DNA of 64,000 nt from Planktosalinus sp963975935 (GCA_963975935.1 CAXBIQ010000001.1:310001-374000), one strand, 5' to 3'. Positions 17,740 through 27,863 are shown, counted from the stretch's first letter. A program made the numbers and translations. Notes: a model not told the origin generated them from the letters alone.

Positions 17740-17822
17740 ATTAAATAAAGGTTTGTCCAGTACCTCAAACTGGATTTTTTTCTGCCTTACCATTTTGCAA
17801 CACAGTTGCACCAAAATATTTT

Positions 17823-17830
17823 TATCTTTG
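17823..17830 (+). promoter_or_regulatory. -7 promoter element before the metal-resistance cluster
   Basis: TATCTTTG matches TAnnTTTG, with TTG triplets at 17795 and 17806 that are slightly too far and too near for the usual spacer. The start of the next gene follows directly, so the leader would be very short. Confidence 0.5.
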
Positions 17831-17834
17831 CATT

Positions 17835-18143
17835 GTGAAAGTTGTAGCAATCATTTTATCGTTTTATTTCTTGGCACTCAATGTAGTGCCTTGTAGCGAT
17901 GCGACAAATAGTGCCGATGATACCCAAGTTGTTACAGTAATTGATATTGATGGCGACCACGACCAAGACTGTGAGTTATGCTCGCCTTTCTGTCAATGTC
18001 ATTGTTGTCACGTTCACACGATAAATTTTGGGCTTGTTGCATTTCAACCGCTACAGCCTGCTATTCCTCAAGAATTCTTTGCCCATTTCGATGACCTTGG
18101 CAAAGATATTCCCCATTCCCTTTTTCAGCCACCTCGGGCATAA
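17835..18143 (+). CDS. Small exported Cys/His-rich protein (DUF6660-like)
   Basis: The GTG start at 17835 gives a signal-like hydrophobic segment (residues 3-20), then an Asp-rich stretch and a CELCSPFCQCHCCHVH cluster with five cysteines and two histidines, clearly able to bind metal. Proteins of this kind often precede heavy-metal RND operons in flavobacteria. It probably works in the periplasm as a metal sensor or chaperone; this is inference from location and residues. Confidence 0.65.
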   Translation: MKVVAIILSFYFLALNVVPCSDATNSADDTQVVTVIDIDGDHDQDCELCSPFCQCHCCHVHTINFGLVAFQPLQPAIPQEFFAHFDDLGKDIPHSLFQPPRA

Positions 18144-18262
18144 TTCAGTTTTCATAGGATAACTATATCCTTTTTTGAAGTTTTCCTAATGGGAATGCTC
18201 AACTATGTTTTTGCTACGCGAAAACGCAAACTCGTTTTTTAACTGAATTAATACATTAATCT

Positions 18263-21200
18263 ATGATTAACAGAATCATTGATTTTTCAATCAATAACAA
18301 ATTCATCATTGGTCTGTTCACGTTGACTCTTATAGGAGTTGGCATTTGGTCAATGGCAACAGTAAACCTTGGGTCTGTCCCAGATATTACCAATAATCAG
18401 GTGCAGGTCATCACGCAATCGCCCAATCTGGGAACGGAAGATATTGAACAGTTCGTAACCTATCCCGTAGAACTATCTATGGGTAATTTACCAGGCGTTA
18501 CAGAAATAAGATCTATCTCACGCTTTGGCCTTTCCGTAGTTACTATCGTTTTTGAAGACGATATGGGAACCTATCTTCCTCGACAGCTGGTACAGGAAAA
18601 ACTAAACGAACTGGGCGAATCTATCCCTGAAAAATTTGGAAGTCCATCTATGGGTCCCATCTCTACTGGTTTAGGTCAAATCTATGAATACACTATAAAG
18701 CCAGAGGAGGGTTTTGAAAACAAGTATTCGCCTATGGAACTGCGCACCGTGCAAGATTGGGTTATCAAACGACAACTCACATTACTGGAAGGCGTGGTAG
18801 AGGTCAACTCTTATGGAGGCAGTATTAAACAGTACGAGGTCGCTGTCAACCCAGATAAGTTGAATAGTTTGGGTATTAGTATTTCACAAGTGTATGAGGC
18901 TCTCGCTCGGAACAATGTGAATACAGGCGGTGCTTACATAGAAAAAAATAAAATGTCAAATTTCATAAGAGGTGAAGGTCTTATTCGCTCTTTGGAAGAC
19001 ATTAAAGATATTTCGATTATTAACGAGGGCAACATTCCCGTAACTATTGGAGATGTTGCAACACGCGTCCATTTTGGGAATCAGGTACGTTATGGTGCTT
19101 TTACGCAAGACGGTAAGGAAGCCGTGGGAGGAATAATAATGATGCTAAAAGGTTCAAACCCTAATGCGGTTATTCAAAATGTTAAGAATCGTATGGCAGA
19201 AATTGAAAAATCCCTGCCAGAAGGTCTCACTATCGCCCCTATCATTGATCGTAGTGAGCTAATTGCCAGAACGACCGATACCGTTAAAACCAATTTACTG
19301 GAAGGCGCCCTAATCGTGATATTTGCCCTTGTTTTATTGTTGGGTAGTTTAAGAGGTGGCATCATAACGGCCACGACCATACCGTTGTCCTTGCTTTTTG
19401 CCTTTATATTAATGAAGCAATTTAATGTATGGGCAAACTTAATGAGCTTGGGAGCTATAGACTTTGGGATTATTATAGATGGTGCCGTGATTATTATAGA
19501 AGGAACGGTGTATGAGATCCAAAAACGGATTAGGTCTGGAAAGCTAAAATTCAATCAAGGCGTAATGGATAAAGTAGCCTATGATGCCGGAACCACGATG
19601 ATGGGTTCTGCTTTTTTCGGGCAGATCATTATCCTTATAGTTTTTACACCTATACTTTTCCTTACAGGTGTAGAAGGTAAAATGTTCAAACCGATGGCAT
19701 ACACCTTTGGTTTTGCTATGATAGGTGCAATTATTCTGTGTCTTACCTATGTCCCAATGATGTCTGCGCTTTTTATGAAACCAGTTCAAAACACCAAAAG
19801 CTGGTTTGGCAAATTTGAGCGTTGGCTTGAAAAGATAAGTGATAAAATTATTGGTGCTATACATAGTGCTTATAAGCCATTATTAAAAGGTGCACTGCGG
19901 CTTAAGCTTATCGTGTTATCATCTTCTGCTGTTCTACTTATTATTGCTGGTTTTATATTTTCTAATATGGGTGGAGAATTTGTGCCGCAGCTCGATGAAG
20001 GAGATATAGCAATGCAGGCGTTTATAAGACCAGGAAGCTCGCTCACAGAATCCATTGAAGTTTCAAAGAAAATAGAAACTATCCTATTAGAAAATTTTCC
20101 TGAAATTAAAACGGTAACAGCACGTATAGGTGTGGCAGATATACCTACAGATCCTATGCCTATGGATATTGCAGATATGTACATCATTCTCAATAAGGAT
20201 ATGGACGAGTGGACAACTGCTTCTACTAAAGAAGGTTTGATTGAAGCCATAAGGGATAAACTGGATGATGAACTCGTCGGGGTTAATTTATCATTTACCC
20301 AACCGGTCGAATTAAGATTTAATGAGCTTTTAGAAGGCGTAAGAGAGGATATTGCAGTAAAGCTATATGGCGAAGATTTAGAGGTGTTGTCAGACAAGGT
20401 TCAGGAAATGGCAGCTATTATAAAGACCGTTCCTGGCGCGGGCGATGTGAGTGCAGAACGTACAGCTGGACTACCACAAATGACCGTAAAGTTCAGACGA
20501 GATAAAATGGCGCAATATGGACTGGATATTCAAAAAGTAAATGATTACATAAGTACTGCTTTTGCAGGTGGTACCGCTGGCGTCATTTTTGAAGGCGAGA
20601 AACGATTTGATCTGGTGGTACGATTTGATGAAAGCCATAGAAAAAGTATTGATGACCTGCGCACGATGTACATCGATCTTAAGGATGGAAGCCAGGTACC
20701 CATTATTGAAATAGCAGAGATTGAATACGTGCCTGGACCTATGCAAATCTCACGTGACAATACGTATAGAAGAACCTATGTAGGTGTAAATGCACGAGGC
20801 AGAGATGTGGAGTCTGTTGTAAAAGATATACAACAAAAGTTAGATGAAGAACTGGACTTGCCATCAGGATATTATATTACCTATGGTGGAGAGTTTGAAA
20901 ACCTACAAAGCGCTAAGGATCGTTTAACAATTGTTGTGCCCATCGCCCTGTTCTTGATATTTGTACTGTTATACTTTGCCTTAAAATCCTTTTCACAATC
21001 GCTAATGATTTACATCGCGATACCCTTGGCGGCCATTGGTGGTGTGTTTGCTTTATGGCTTCGAGATATGCCATTTAGTATTTCGGCAGGTGTAGGATTT
21101 ATTGTGCTATTTGGTGTCGCAGTTCTTAACGGGCTGGTACTTATTAACCGATTTAATTCTTTAAAGGAAGAAGGTGTTACAAGCATAAAGAATAGAATAT

Positions 21201-22684
21201 TTCAAGGGACTAAAGAACGTATTCGCCCCATTATGCTCACGGCTACCACAGATATTTTTGGGTTTTTACCTATGGCATTTTCCACATCAGCCGGTGCAGA
21301 GGTGCAACAACCGCTCGCTACGGTAGTTATTGGTGGGATGCTTACGGCCACCCTACTCACGTTGATAGTACTTCCTGTACTCTATATCTTTATAGAAAAG
21401 CGACGTGAGCGCAAAGACCAGAACAAGATTGGTTCGTTTAATCCGCAAGCATTGACCACGATTTTAATACTTGGTTTTATGTTAGGTGGTACCGCTTTGG
21501 CGAAAGCGCAACAAACACAAGCACCTGTGCCAGACCTCATTGTTCAGGATAGCATTACACCCATTACCTTATCTCGGGCTGTAGAAATTGCCAAAGAGAA
21601 TTATCCAGCACTCAAGACGAGCCAACTCGAAATAGAAAGACAGAGCGCACTCACGGGCAATGCCTATGACTTCGGTAATACTAAAGTATTTACAGGTGGC
21701 GAAGAAGTGGCAGATGGTCAGGGCATTTATACCTTGATAGGTATCGGTCAACAAAATATTGATCTATTGGGAATAGGTGCCAAAAAACGCTTGCAACAAC
21801 AACGCATCCAGTTAGCCGAAACAGCTTTTGACCTATCTGAAATCCAGATAGAACTGGAAGTCAAAAAAGCCTGGTCAGAAGCTTTTCAGGCAAAGAAGAA
21901 ATTTGTTCTTTATCGAGAACTGGACAGCATTTATGGTCAATTTGCACAATCTGTAGAACTCAATTTTGAAGTCGAAGCCATTTCGAGACTGGAATATGCT
22001 GCTGCGCGCAATCAAGCGTTACAGATAACCAACAGGTTTCAGCAGGCAGAAACAGATTATTTAATCGCATTACAAAAACTCAATCTTTGGTTGACACCAG
22101 ATACGATGTACACCGTAGCTGATGAATTTGAAGCTACCGAAATTTCGGTGTTAGAGACTGATGATACATTGGATGAACATCCCGAGTTATCGCTTTCGCG
22201 AAAGCGTATAGACGAAGCACAAGCAAGCTATGATGCAGCAAGGGCAAGCTTACTGCCCCAGTTTAATCTGCAAGGTGGCCTGCAACGTGTAAATGGCGAT
22301 AGTGGTTTCTACACCTATCAGGCAGGGATTTCCATACCGCTGTTTTCTGGCCCAGACCGCAGCCGCGCAAAAGCTGCTAAACTGGATGCACAGATTGCAG
22401 AAACCAATGCCGCATTCAAACAACGCGAGCTGCAATCCCAATATACACAAGCACAGCAAAATTATACACGATGGCGAGATACTTGGTTTTTCTATAAAAC
22501 CGAAGCTCTGCCACTTGCCATAGACCAGCGCAAAGGCGCATTGCTCGCCTACAAAGAAGGTGCGCTTGATTATGCAGCATTCACGCAAATTATACGTGAT
22601 GCCATACAGACCGAAATGGATGCACTGGACGCACTCGATAATTATTTAGAAGCCTTGTTTAAACTACAATATTTCCAAAACTAA
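18263..22684 (+). CDS. czcA: CzcA/CusA-type RND metal efflux permease fused to a TolC-like channel
   Basis: Residues 1 to about 1055 are a heavy-metal RND permease: the N-terminal helix, large periplasmic loops, and the helix-4 motif DFGIIIDGAVIIIE (about residues 405-418) typical of divalent-cation HME pumps. Residues about 1060-1080 form a second signal-like helix ending ALAKA before QQTQ. The last 390 residues are an outer-membrane efflux (TolC/CzcC) domain with two helical hairpin repeats. The frame is continuous with no sign of a sequencing break. Fused forms of this kind occur in flavobacteria. The partner adaptor gene follows 6 bp downstream. Confidence 0.92.
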   Translation: MINRIIDFSINNKFIIGLFTLTLIGVGIWSMATVNLGSVPDITNNQVQVITQSPNLGTEDIEQFVTYPVELSMGNLPGVTEIRSISRFGLSVVTIVFEDDMGTYLPRQLVQEKLNELGESIPEKFGSPSMGPISTGLGQIYEYTIKPEEGFENKYSPMELRTVQDWVIKRQLTLLEGVVEVNSYGGSIKQYEVAVNPDKLNSLGISISQVYEALARNNVNTGGAYIEKNKMSNFIRGEGLIRSLEDIKDISIINEGNIPVTIGDVATRVHFGNQVRYGAFTQDGKEAVGGIIMMLKGSNPNAVIQNVKNRMAEIEKSLPEGLTIAPIIDRSELIARTTDTVKTNLLEGALIVIFALVLLLGSLRGGIITATTIPLSLLFAFILMKQFNVWANLMSLGAIDFGIIIDGAVIIIEGTVYEIQKRIRSGKLKFNQGVMDKVAYDAGTTMMGSAFFGQIIILIVFTPILFLTGVEGKMFKPMAYTFGFAMIGAIILCLTYVPMMSALFMKPVQNTKSWFGKFERWLEKISDKIIGAIHSAYKPLLKGALRLKLIVLSSSAVLLIIAGFIFSNMGGEFVPQLDEGDIAMQAFIRPGSSLTESIEVSKKIETILLENFPEIKTVTARIGVADIPTDPMPMDIADMYIILNKDMDEWTTASTKEGLIEAIRDKLDDELVGVNLSFTQPVELRFNELLEGVREDIAVKLYGEDLEVLSDKVQEMAAIIKTVPGAGDVSAERTAGLPQMTVKFRRDKMAQYGLDIQKVNDYISTAFAGGTAGVIFEGEKRFDLVVRFDESHRKSIDDLRTMYIDLKDGSQVPIIEIAEIEYVPGPMQISRDNTYRRTYVGVNARGRDVESVVKDIQQKLDEELDLPSGYYITYGGEFENLQSAKDRLTIVVPIALFLIFVLLYFALKSFSQSLMIYIAIPLAAIGGVFALWLRDMPFSISAGVGFIVLFGVAVLNGLVLINRFNSLKEEGVTSIKNRIFQGTKERIRPIMLTATTDIFGFLPMAFSTSAGAEVQQPLATVVIGGMLTATLLTLIVLPVLYIFIEKRRERKDQNKIGSFNPQALTTILILGFMLGGTALAKAQQTQAPVPDLIVQDSITPITLSRAVEIAKENYPALKTSQLEIERQSALTGNAYDFGNTKVFTGGEEVADGQGIYTLIGIGQQNIDLLGIGAKKRLQQQRIQLAETAFDLSEIQIELEVKKAWSEAFQAKKKFVLYRELDSIYGQFAQSVELNFEVEAISRLEYAAARNQALQITNRFQQAETDYLIALQKLNLWLTPDTMYTVADEFEATEISVLETDDTLDEHPELSLSRKRIDEAQASYDAARASLLPQFNLQGGLQRVNGDSGFYTYQAGISIPLFSGPDRSRAKAAKLDAQIAETNAAFKQRELQSQYTQAQQNYTRWRDTWFFYKTEALPLAIDQRKGALLAYKEGALDYAAFTQIIRDAIQTEMDALDALDNYLEALFKLQYFQN
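22191..22206. repeat. 16-bp palindrome cgctttcgcgaaagcg inside a coding region
   Basis: Perfect palindrome in the TolC part of the fused permease. Near copies are at 21494-21507, 24681-24694, 30644-30659 and about 49041-49052, all in coding DNA of the element. A shorter version occurs in the mob upstream region at 36579-36587. It resembles a highly iterated palindrome. Confidence 0.7.
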
Positions 22685-22690
22685 AAAAAG

Positions 22691-23920
22691 ATGAAAAAAT
22701 TAAAATATATACCGATTACCACAATGCTTTTTGCATTGACATTATTCAGCTGTGGCGACTCAAAAACTGAAGATGGCCACGATGAAGCCACCCATTCTGA
22801 AACAGAAGAAAATCACTCTGAAGGGGAAGATGAAGAAGATAATATGGAAGGCGAAGCTAAGGAAGTAATGCTCACGGCACAGCAGTTTGAAGCCTTACAG
22901 ATGGAAATTGACACGCTCTCACAACGTTATATGAGCGGTTATGTAGAAGCAAATGGCACGCTGGAAGTACCACCCCAAAACGAAGCATCCATTACCGCCA
23001 TAACAGGAGCAAATGTGGCATCCATAGAAGTAATAGAAGGTGATGAAGTGAAAAAAAATCAAGCGGTTGCCTATCTCTCACATCCCAGCATCATACAGAT
23101 ACAGAGCGATTACTTAAATGCACACAGCAACAGTCGGTTTTTAAAACAAGAATACGAACGTCAAAAAAGGCTTTATGAAGCTGGTGTGGCATCTGGTATG
23201 AATTTCCAAAAGGCAACGGCAGACTATCAGTCATCTACCGCAATGGTAAACGGGCTGGAAGCACAATTGCGACAGTACAACATCAATGTGAATGGCGTGC
23301 GCAATGGCACTATCTACCAGCGTGTTGCATTGCGCAGTCCCATTGCAGGGGTTGTAGAAAAAGTTTTTATAAAAACTGGACAATATGTGGAGCCACAGAC
23401 CAACCTAATGGAAATAGTAGATACAGACCACGTACACGCAGATTTAATGGTTTTCGAAAAAGATGTTGATAGGGTAAAAAAAGGTCAACAAGTACGATTT
23501 AGCGTTCAATCAAGACCAGGAACGGAACTCGTTGCCGAAATTTATTCAGTAGGAAAAACCTTCGAGCAAGATCCCAAAGCGGTGCACGTACACGCAGAAA
23601 TTGAGAACAAAGGTGGTGGTCTTATCACAGGAATGTACATTAAAGGTAGGATTGAAGTTGATAACGATGAAACCGCTGAAACCGCATTACCAGAAAGTGC
23701 CATTATTACAGAAGGTGGTAGGGATTATGTGTTTAAAGCGCAAAGGGAAGGCAACACTTGGAGTTTTATACCAGTAGAAGTCACTACGGGCGAGAAGGAT
23801 GGTGACTGGATAGCCATACGTTTTTTTGAAACCCCAGACCCAAATACTCATTTTGCCTTTAATAATGCCTATTACCTTATGGGAGAGATGAAAAAAGGGG
23901 AACTTGGTGACGATGATTAA
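22691..23920 (+). CDS. czcB: RND periplasmic adaptor lipoprotein (CzcB-like)
   Basis: The signal peptide ends in lipobox LFSC (Cys21). Residues 24-57 are extremely His/Glu/Asp rich and should bind metal ions. Then come the usual membrane-fusion parts: barrel-sandwich halves (VEVIEGDEVKKNQAVAYLSHP and later LRSPIAGVVEKVFIKTGQYV), a helical hairpin between them and a beta-barrel. It links the fused permease-channel into one export complex for divalent metals. Confidence 0.92.
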   Translation: MKKLKYIPITTMLFALTLFSCGDSKTEDGHDEATHSETEENHSEGEDEEDNMEGEAKEVMLTAQQFEALQMEIDTLSQRYMSGYVEANGTLEVPPQNEASITAITGANVASIEVIEGDEVKKNQAVAYLSHPSIIQIQSDYLNAHSNSRFLKQEYERQKRLYEAGVASGMNFQKATADYQSSTAMVNGLEAQLRQYNINVNGVRNGTIYQRVALRSPIAGVVEKVFIKTGQYVEPQTNLMEIVDTDHVHADLMVFEKDVDRVKKGQQVRFSVQSRPGTELVAEIYSVGKTFEQDPKAVHVHAEIENKGGGLITGMYIKGRIEVDNDETAETALPESAIITEGGRDYVFKAQREGNTWSFIPVEVTTGEKDGDWIAIRFFETPDPNTHFAFNNAYYLMGEMKKGELGDDD

Positions 23921-23926
23921 AATGGA

Positions 23927-24568
23927 ATGAAAGAAAAAAGAAAGAAAAACTTAAAAGTAGCAAGAACCTTACAGATTTGGAACGTCATCTACGATGTTAT
24001 TGAAGTTGCGGTCTCGCTTATTGCTGGATTTACGGCAAATAGTTCGGCTCTGTTAGGTTGGGGATTGGACAGCACGATTGAAGTGGTTAGTGCGGGAACA
24101 TTAGGCTGGCGACTACACGGCGAGATTAAAGGTATCGATGAAGAAAAAGTAAAACGAAGACAAAAAATCACGTTAAACGTAATTGCAGTTTCCTTTACGC
24201 TCATCTGTATTTTCATTTCCTACGATTCCATTACAAAGCTTATAAATAAAGAAACCGCAAACTGGAGCACGATGGGACTGATTATATTATTGGTTTCCCT
24301 GGTTGTAAATCCTATCCTGATCTATTTCAAAAGAAAGTATGGAAAGAAATTAGACAGTCCAGCCTTGCTGGCTGATGCTAAAGACACCTTTATTTGCTTA
24401 TACCAAACCGTGGTCGTACTTATAGGATTGCTATTGGTCAACTGGTTAGGCTGGTGGTGGGCAGATCCTGTGGCGGCATTACTTATCGTTCCGTACGCTG
24501 CAAAAGAAGGCTATGAAGCCTACAATAAAGCTAAAAATATCAATTATAACACCGCACAAAATGACTGA
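23927..24568 (+). CDS. Cation diffusion facilitator family protein
   Basis: A 213-residue protein with five or six membrane helices. The CDF metal-site positions are recognisable in LLGWGLDST (helix 2) and LLADAKDTF (helix 5), where the usual His residues are replaced by Gly/Asp, as in one flavobacterial subgroup. It lacks the C-terminal cytoplasmic domain of classical ZitB-type proteins. It probably exports Zn, Co or Cd; exact metal is not predictable. The next gene overlaps its stop. Confidence 0.85.
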   Translation: MKEKRKKNLKVARTLQIWNVIYDVIEVAVSLIAGFTANSSALLGWGLDSTIEVVSAGTLGWRLHGEIKGIDEEKVKRRQKITLNVIAVSFTLICIFISYDSITKLINKETANWSTMGLIILLVSLVVNPILIYFKRKYGKKLDSPALLADAKDTFICLYQTVVVLIGLLLVNWLGWWWADPVAALLIVPYAAKEGYEAYNKAKNINYNTAQND

Positions 24569-24983
24569 AATTGAAAAAACATTAAATGACCATAACGTGC
24601 GTCCCACCGCAATGCGCATCTTGATTTATAAGTATATGGCCGATAGGGATGCCGCCATCGCCCTGACTGATATTGAGAATGCTTTCGCAAAAGCGGATAG
24701 AACCACATTGTACCGAACCCTAAAAACGTTTGAAGAAAAAAACGTGGTGCATCACATAGATGACGGAACTGGAATCTCTAAATACGCACTTTGTGAAGAA
24801 GGCTGTAATTGTGAAATAGAACAGGATTTGCATTTACATTTTCATTGCACTAACTGTGACGAAACAGTTTGTTTAACGGAACAAAAAATCCCGCATATCA
24901 ATTTGCCAGATGGATATTTGGCAGAGGATGTTAATCTCGTGGTTACGGGAATATGCGAAAAATGCAGCAGTAATTTACTTTAA
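24561..24983 (+). CDS. Fur-family metalloregulator (Zur-like)
   Basis: I start at the ATG at 24561, overlapping the CDF stop by 8 bp. The 140-residue protein has a Fur winged helix (RPTAMRILIYKYM ... DRTTLYRTLKTFEEKNVVHHI) and a C-terminal metal domain with HLHFHCTNCDETVC and a final GICEKC, giving the structural Cys4 zinc site and regulatory His/Cys ligands. It is placed inside the efflux operon, so it is likely to control this cluster in response to zinc or a similar metal. Confidence 0.9.
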   Translation: MTEIEKTLNDHNVRPTAMRILIYKYMADRDAAIALTDIENAFAKADRTTLYRTLKTFEEKNVVHHIDDGTGISKYALCEEGCNCEIEQDLHLHFHCTNCDETVCLTEQKIPHINLPDGYLAEDVNLVVTGICEKCSSNLL

Positions 24984-25010
24984 TAAACAAACGAACAAAT
25001 TAGATTGATT

Positions 25011-25802
25011 TTGAAAAAAAGCACTTTTATAATAACTAAAATGGACTGCCCTTCAGAAGAGCAGATGATTCGGATGAAGTTAGAGTCTTATGCTCAAGTA
25101 AAACACTTGGATTTTGATATTCCAAACAGAAAATTGGAAGTATATCACGTGGACGACGTCAAGGCGATAAAAACGTCTATAGCCAGCTTAAAACTTGGGG
25201 ATTCCTTAGAAGGAACCACAGAAGCCGAACCACCCGTAATGGAAGACCAATCCAAACAAAAAAGAATCCTATGGTGGGTCTTGGGCATCAACTTTGGCTT
25301 TTTCGTTATCGAAATGACCACCGGTTGGATTTCTTCTTCGATGGGTCTTGTGGCAGACTCATTAGATATGCTGGCAGATTCCATCGTATATGCATTAAGC
25401 CTATTTGCGGTAGGCGGTGCCATTTCAAGAAAAAAGAAGGTTGCGAAATACAGCGGATACTTTCAGATGGCATTGGCAACACTTGGGTTTGCAGAGGTCT
25501 TGAGAAGGTTTTTTAGCAATACCGAAACACCCTTGTTTCAATGGATGATTATCGTTTCAATTTTCGCATTGGCAGGTAATTTGATATCGCTCTGGCTCAT
25601 CAACAAGGCAAAGAGTCAAGAGGCTCATATGCAGGCAAGTGCCATTTTTACATCCAATGATATTATTGTTAATGGTGGTGTTATAGTAGCTGGGGTGCTG
25701 GTTTATTTTCTGAATAGTAAATGGCCCGATTTAGTGATTGGCGGCATCGTTTTCACTTTTGTAATGCGCGGTGCATTGAGAATATTGAAATTATCGAAGT
25801 AG
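25011..25802 (+). CDS. CDF-type cation transporter with N-terminal HMA-like domain
   Basis: The first 65 residues resemble a heavy-metal-associated domain but carry MDCPSEEQ, with one Cys instead of CxxC. A linker follows and then a five- to six-helix CDF domain with SSMGLVADSLDMLADS (helix 2 Asp ligands) and FTSNDIIVNGG (helix 5). No ATG lies before the domain; TTG at 25011 or 25005 fits best, while the ATG at 25041 would cut the first beta strand. Transport of divalent metals out of the cytoplasm is expected. Confidence 0.82.
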   Translation: MKKSTFIITKMDCPSEEQMIRMKLESYAQVKHLDFDIPNRKLEVYHVDDVKAIKTSIASLKLGDSLEGTTEAEPPVMEDQSKQKRILWWVLGINFGFFVIEMTTGWISSSMGLVADSLDMLADSIVYALSLFAVGGAISRKKKVAKYSGYFQMALATLGFAEVLRRFFSNTETPLFQWMIIVSIFALAGNLISLWLINKAKSQEAHMQASAIFTSNDIIVNGGVIVAGVLVYFLNSKWPDLVIGGIVFTFVMRGALRILKLSK

Positions 25803-25835
25803 TTTTTAAAATGATATCAAACTTGATTAGAACAT

Positions 25836-27800
25836 ATGAAAAAGAAAAAAATAAACTTACGTGACTTAGAACCAAAAGAACATCAAGGCGAGCACAGTCA
25901 CGATGATGGCGATAACCACAGCAGTCCAGAACAACTATCTAATTTCAGAACCTATCTACCAGCTATTTTCAGCTTTGTGATGTTGATTGCAGGTATTGCC
26001 ATTGATTATTTTGAAGCATTTCCACATTTTAAAGGATGGATAAGAATCGTTTGGTATTCTGTCGCCTATATGCCAGTTGGTTTTCCGGTAATAAGAGAAG
26101 GCTGGAAAAGTATTAAAAATGGTGATTTCTTTACCGAATTCTTCTTAATGTCCATAGCCACTTTAGGGGCTTTTGCTATAGGCGAATATCCCGAAGGTGT
26201 AGCGGTTATGCTATTTTATGCCGTGGGCGAACTCTTCCAAAATGCGGCCGTTAACCGTGCTAAGGGAAATATAAAAGCCTTACTCGATGTAAGACCAAAT
26301 GAGGCATTGGTTTATCGTGATGGCGATTTTGTTTCAGTCAATCCCGAGACTGTTGAGATTGGTGAAAAGATACAGGTACGTGTAGGCGAAAAAGTTCCAC
26401 TTGATGGTATTCTGCTGTCTGAAAAGGGTTCTTTTAATACGGCTGCCTTGACAGGCGAAAGCAAGCCTCATACTATTGCTAAAGGCGATAGTGTTTTTGC
26501 AGGAAGCATTAACCTTGATGGCGTAATCGAGATTGAAACCACAAAAGAATTTAAAGACAGTTCCATTGCACGAATTCTGGATATGGTACAGAATGCAACC
26601 GCCAGAAAATCAAAGACCGAATTGTTCATCAGAAAATTTGCCCGGATTTATACGCCTATCGTTGTATTCCTTGCCATCGGACTTACATTTCTACCTTACT
26701 TTTTTGTAGATGATTATGTGTTTAGGGATTGGCTATACCGTGCATTGATATTCCTCGTGATTTCGTGTCCTTGTGCGCTGGTCATTTCTATTCCGCTGGG
26801 CTATTTTGGCGGATTGGGTGCGGCATCTCGAAACGGTATTTTGTTTAAGGGTGCATCCTTTTTGGATGCAATGACTCAAGTGAACACAGTCGTAATGGAC
26901 AAAACAGGAACTGTTACCAAAGGGGTTTTTAAAATCAAGGAAATCAATTCCATCACATTTGAGGAAGTCAAATTTATGAAGTATTTGATGGCGATGGAAG
27001 AACAATCTACCCATCCCATTGCAAAGGCAATACTGGAATATAAAGCGGACGGTGCGGATTATGAGGCAACCGATGTTTCAGAAATTGCAGGAAAAGGTTT
27101 AAAAGGAACAGTCAACGGAAAAACGGTGTTGGTAGGTAACAAAGCTTTGATGACCTCAAACAGCATAGAAGTCCCTTCGGAAACGGATGGCATTGTAGAA
27201 TCAATAGTTATGGTGTCCATTGATGGGAAATTTGCAGGTTATGTAACCATTGCAGATGAACTAAAGGATGATGCGCACCAAGCCATTAAAAAAATTCGAG
27301 ATTCAGGAATTTCAAAAATCATAATGCTATCAGGTGATAAGGATTCAATAACTCAACAAGTTTCAAAAGAATTAAATATCGATTGGGCAAAAGGTGGGTT
27401 GTTACCTGAAGATAAACTGAATGAGGTTGAAAAGCTTAAAAAGCAACCTGAAACGAAAGTCGCATTTATCGGCGATGGCATTAACGATGCACCCGTATTG
27501 GCAGCGAGTGGTGTGGGTATTGCGATGGGCGGTTTAGGAAGCGATGTCGCCATTGAAACGGCAGATGTCATCATCCAGACCGACCAACCGAGCAAGATTG
27601 CAAGAGCTATTAAAATTGGTCGTTCAACCCGTAGGATTGTCTGGCAAAATATTGGGCTTGCCTTTGGGGTTAAGGTCATTGTACTAATTCTCGGTGCAGG
27701 TGGATTAGCGACAATGTGGGAAGCCGTTTTTGCTGATGTTGGTGTTGCTTTATTGGCTATTCTCAATGCTGTTCGATTGCAGAAAATGAAGTGGAACTAA
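25836..27800 (+). CDS. zntA: P1B-type Zn/Cd/Pb-exporting ATPase
   Basis: A 654-residue heavy-metal ATPase. Visible motifs are the His-rich N-terminus (residues 15-28, in place of an HMA domain), TGES (206-209), the CPC metal site (311-313), the phosphorylated Asp in DKTGT (355-359), STHPIAKAI, LSGDKDS and GDGINDAPVLA. Lys in FGVKVIVL and Asp in FADVGVALL near the end are the ligands typical of the P1B-2 (Zn/Cd/Pb) group. It pumps metal from cytosol to periplasm, where the RND systems can expel it. Confidence 0.95.
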   Translation: MKKKKINLRDLEPKEHQGEHSHDDGDNHSSPEQLSNFRTYLPAIFSFVMLIAGIAIDYFEAFPHFKGWIRIVWYSVAYMPVGFPVIREGWKSIKNGDFFTEFFLMSIATLGAFAIGEYPEGVAVMLFYAVGELFQNAAVNRAKGNIKALLDVRPNEALVYRDGDFVSVNPETVEIGEKIQVRVGEKVPLDGILLSEKGSFNTAALTGESKPHTIAKGDSVFAGSINLDGVIEIETTKEFKDSSIARILDMVQNATARKSKTELFIRKFARIYTPIVVFLAIGLTFLPYFFVDDYVFRDWLYRALIFLVISCPCALVISIPLGYFGGLGAASRNGILFKGASFLDAMTQVNTVVMDKTGTVTKGVFKIKEINSITFEEVKFMKYLMAMEEQSTHPIAKAILEYKADGADYEATDVSEIAGKGLKGTVNGKTVLVGNKALMTSNSIEVPSETDGIVESIVMVSIDGKFAGYVTIADELKDDAHQAIKKIRDSGISKIIMLSGDKDSITQQVSKELNIDWAKGGLLPEDKLNEVEKLKKQPETKVAFIGDGINDAPVLAASGVGIAMGGLGSDVAIETADVIIQTDQPSKIARAIKIGRSTRRIVWQNIGLAFGVKVIVLILGAGGLATMWEAVFADVGVALLAILNAVRLQKMKWN

Positions 27801-27863
27801 TTATTGTCCAAGTTATATTTTGATTTCAAGTCTTAAAACTCTAAAAATATACTCAAATTTCAT

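Noticed and set aside
18263..22684. Fusion of permease and TolC as a sequencing or assembly error
   Set aside because: The frame is continuous over the junction, with a sensible signal-like helix, and similar fused proteins are known in flavobacteria.
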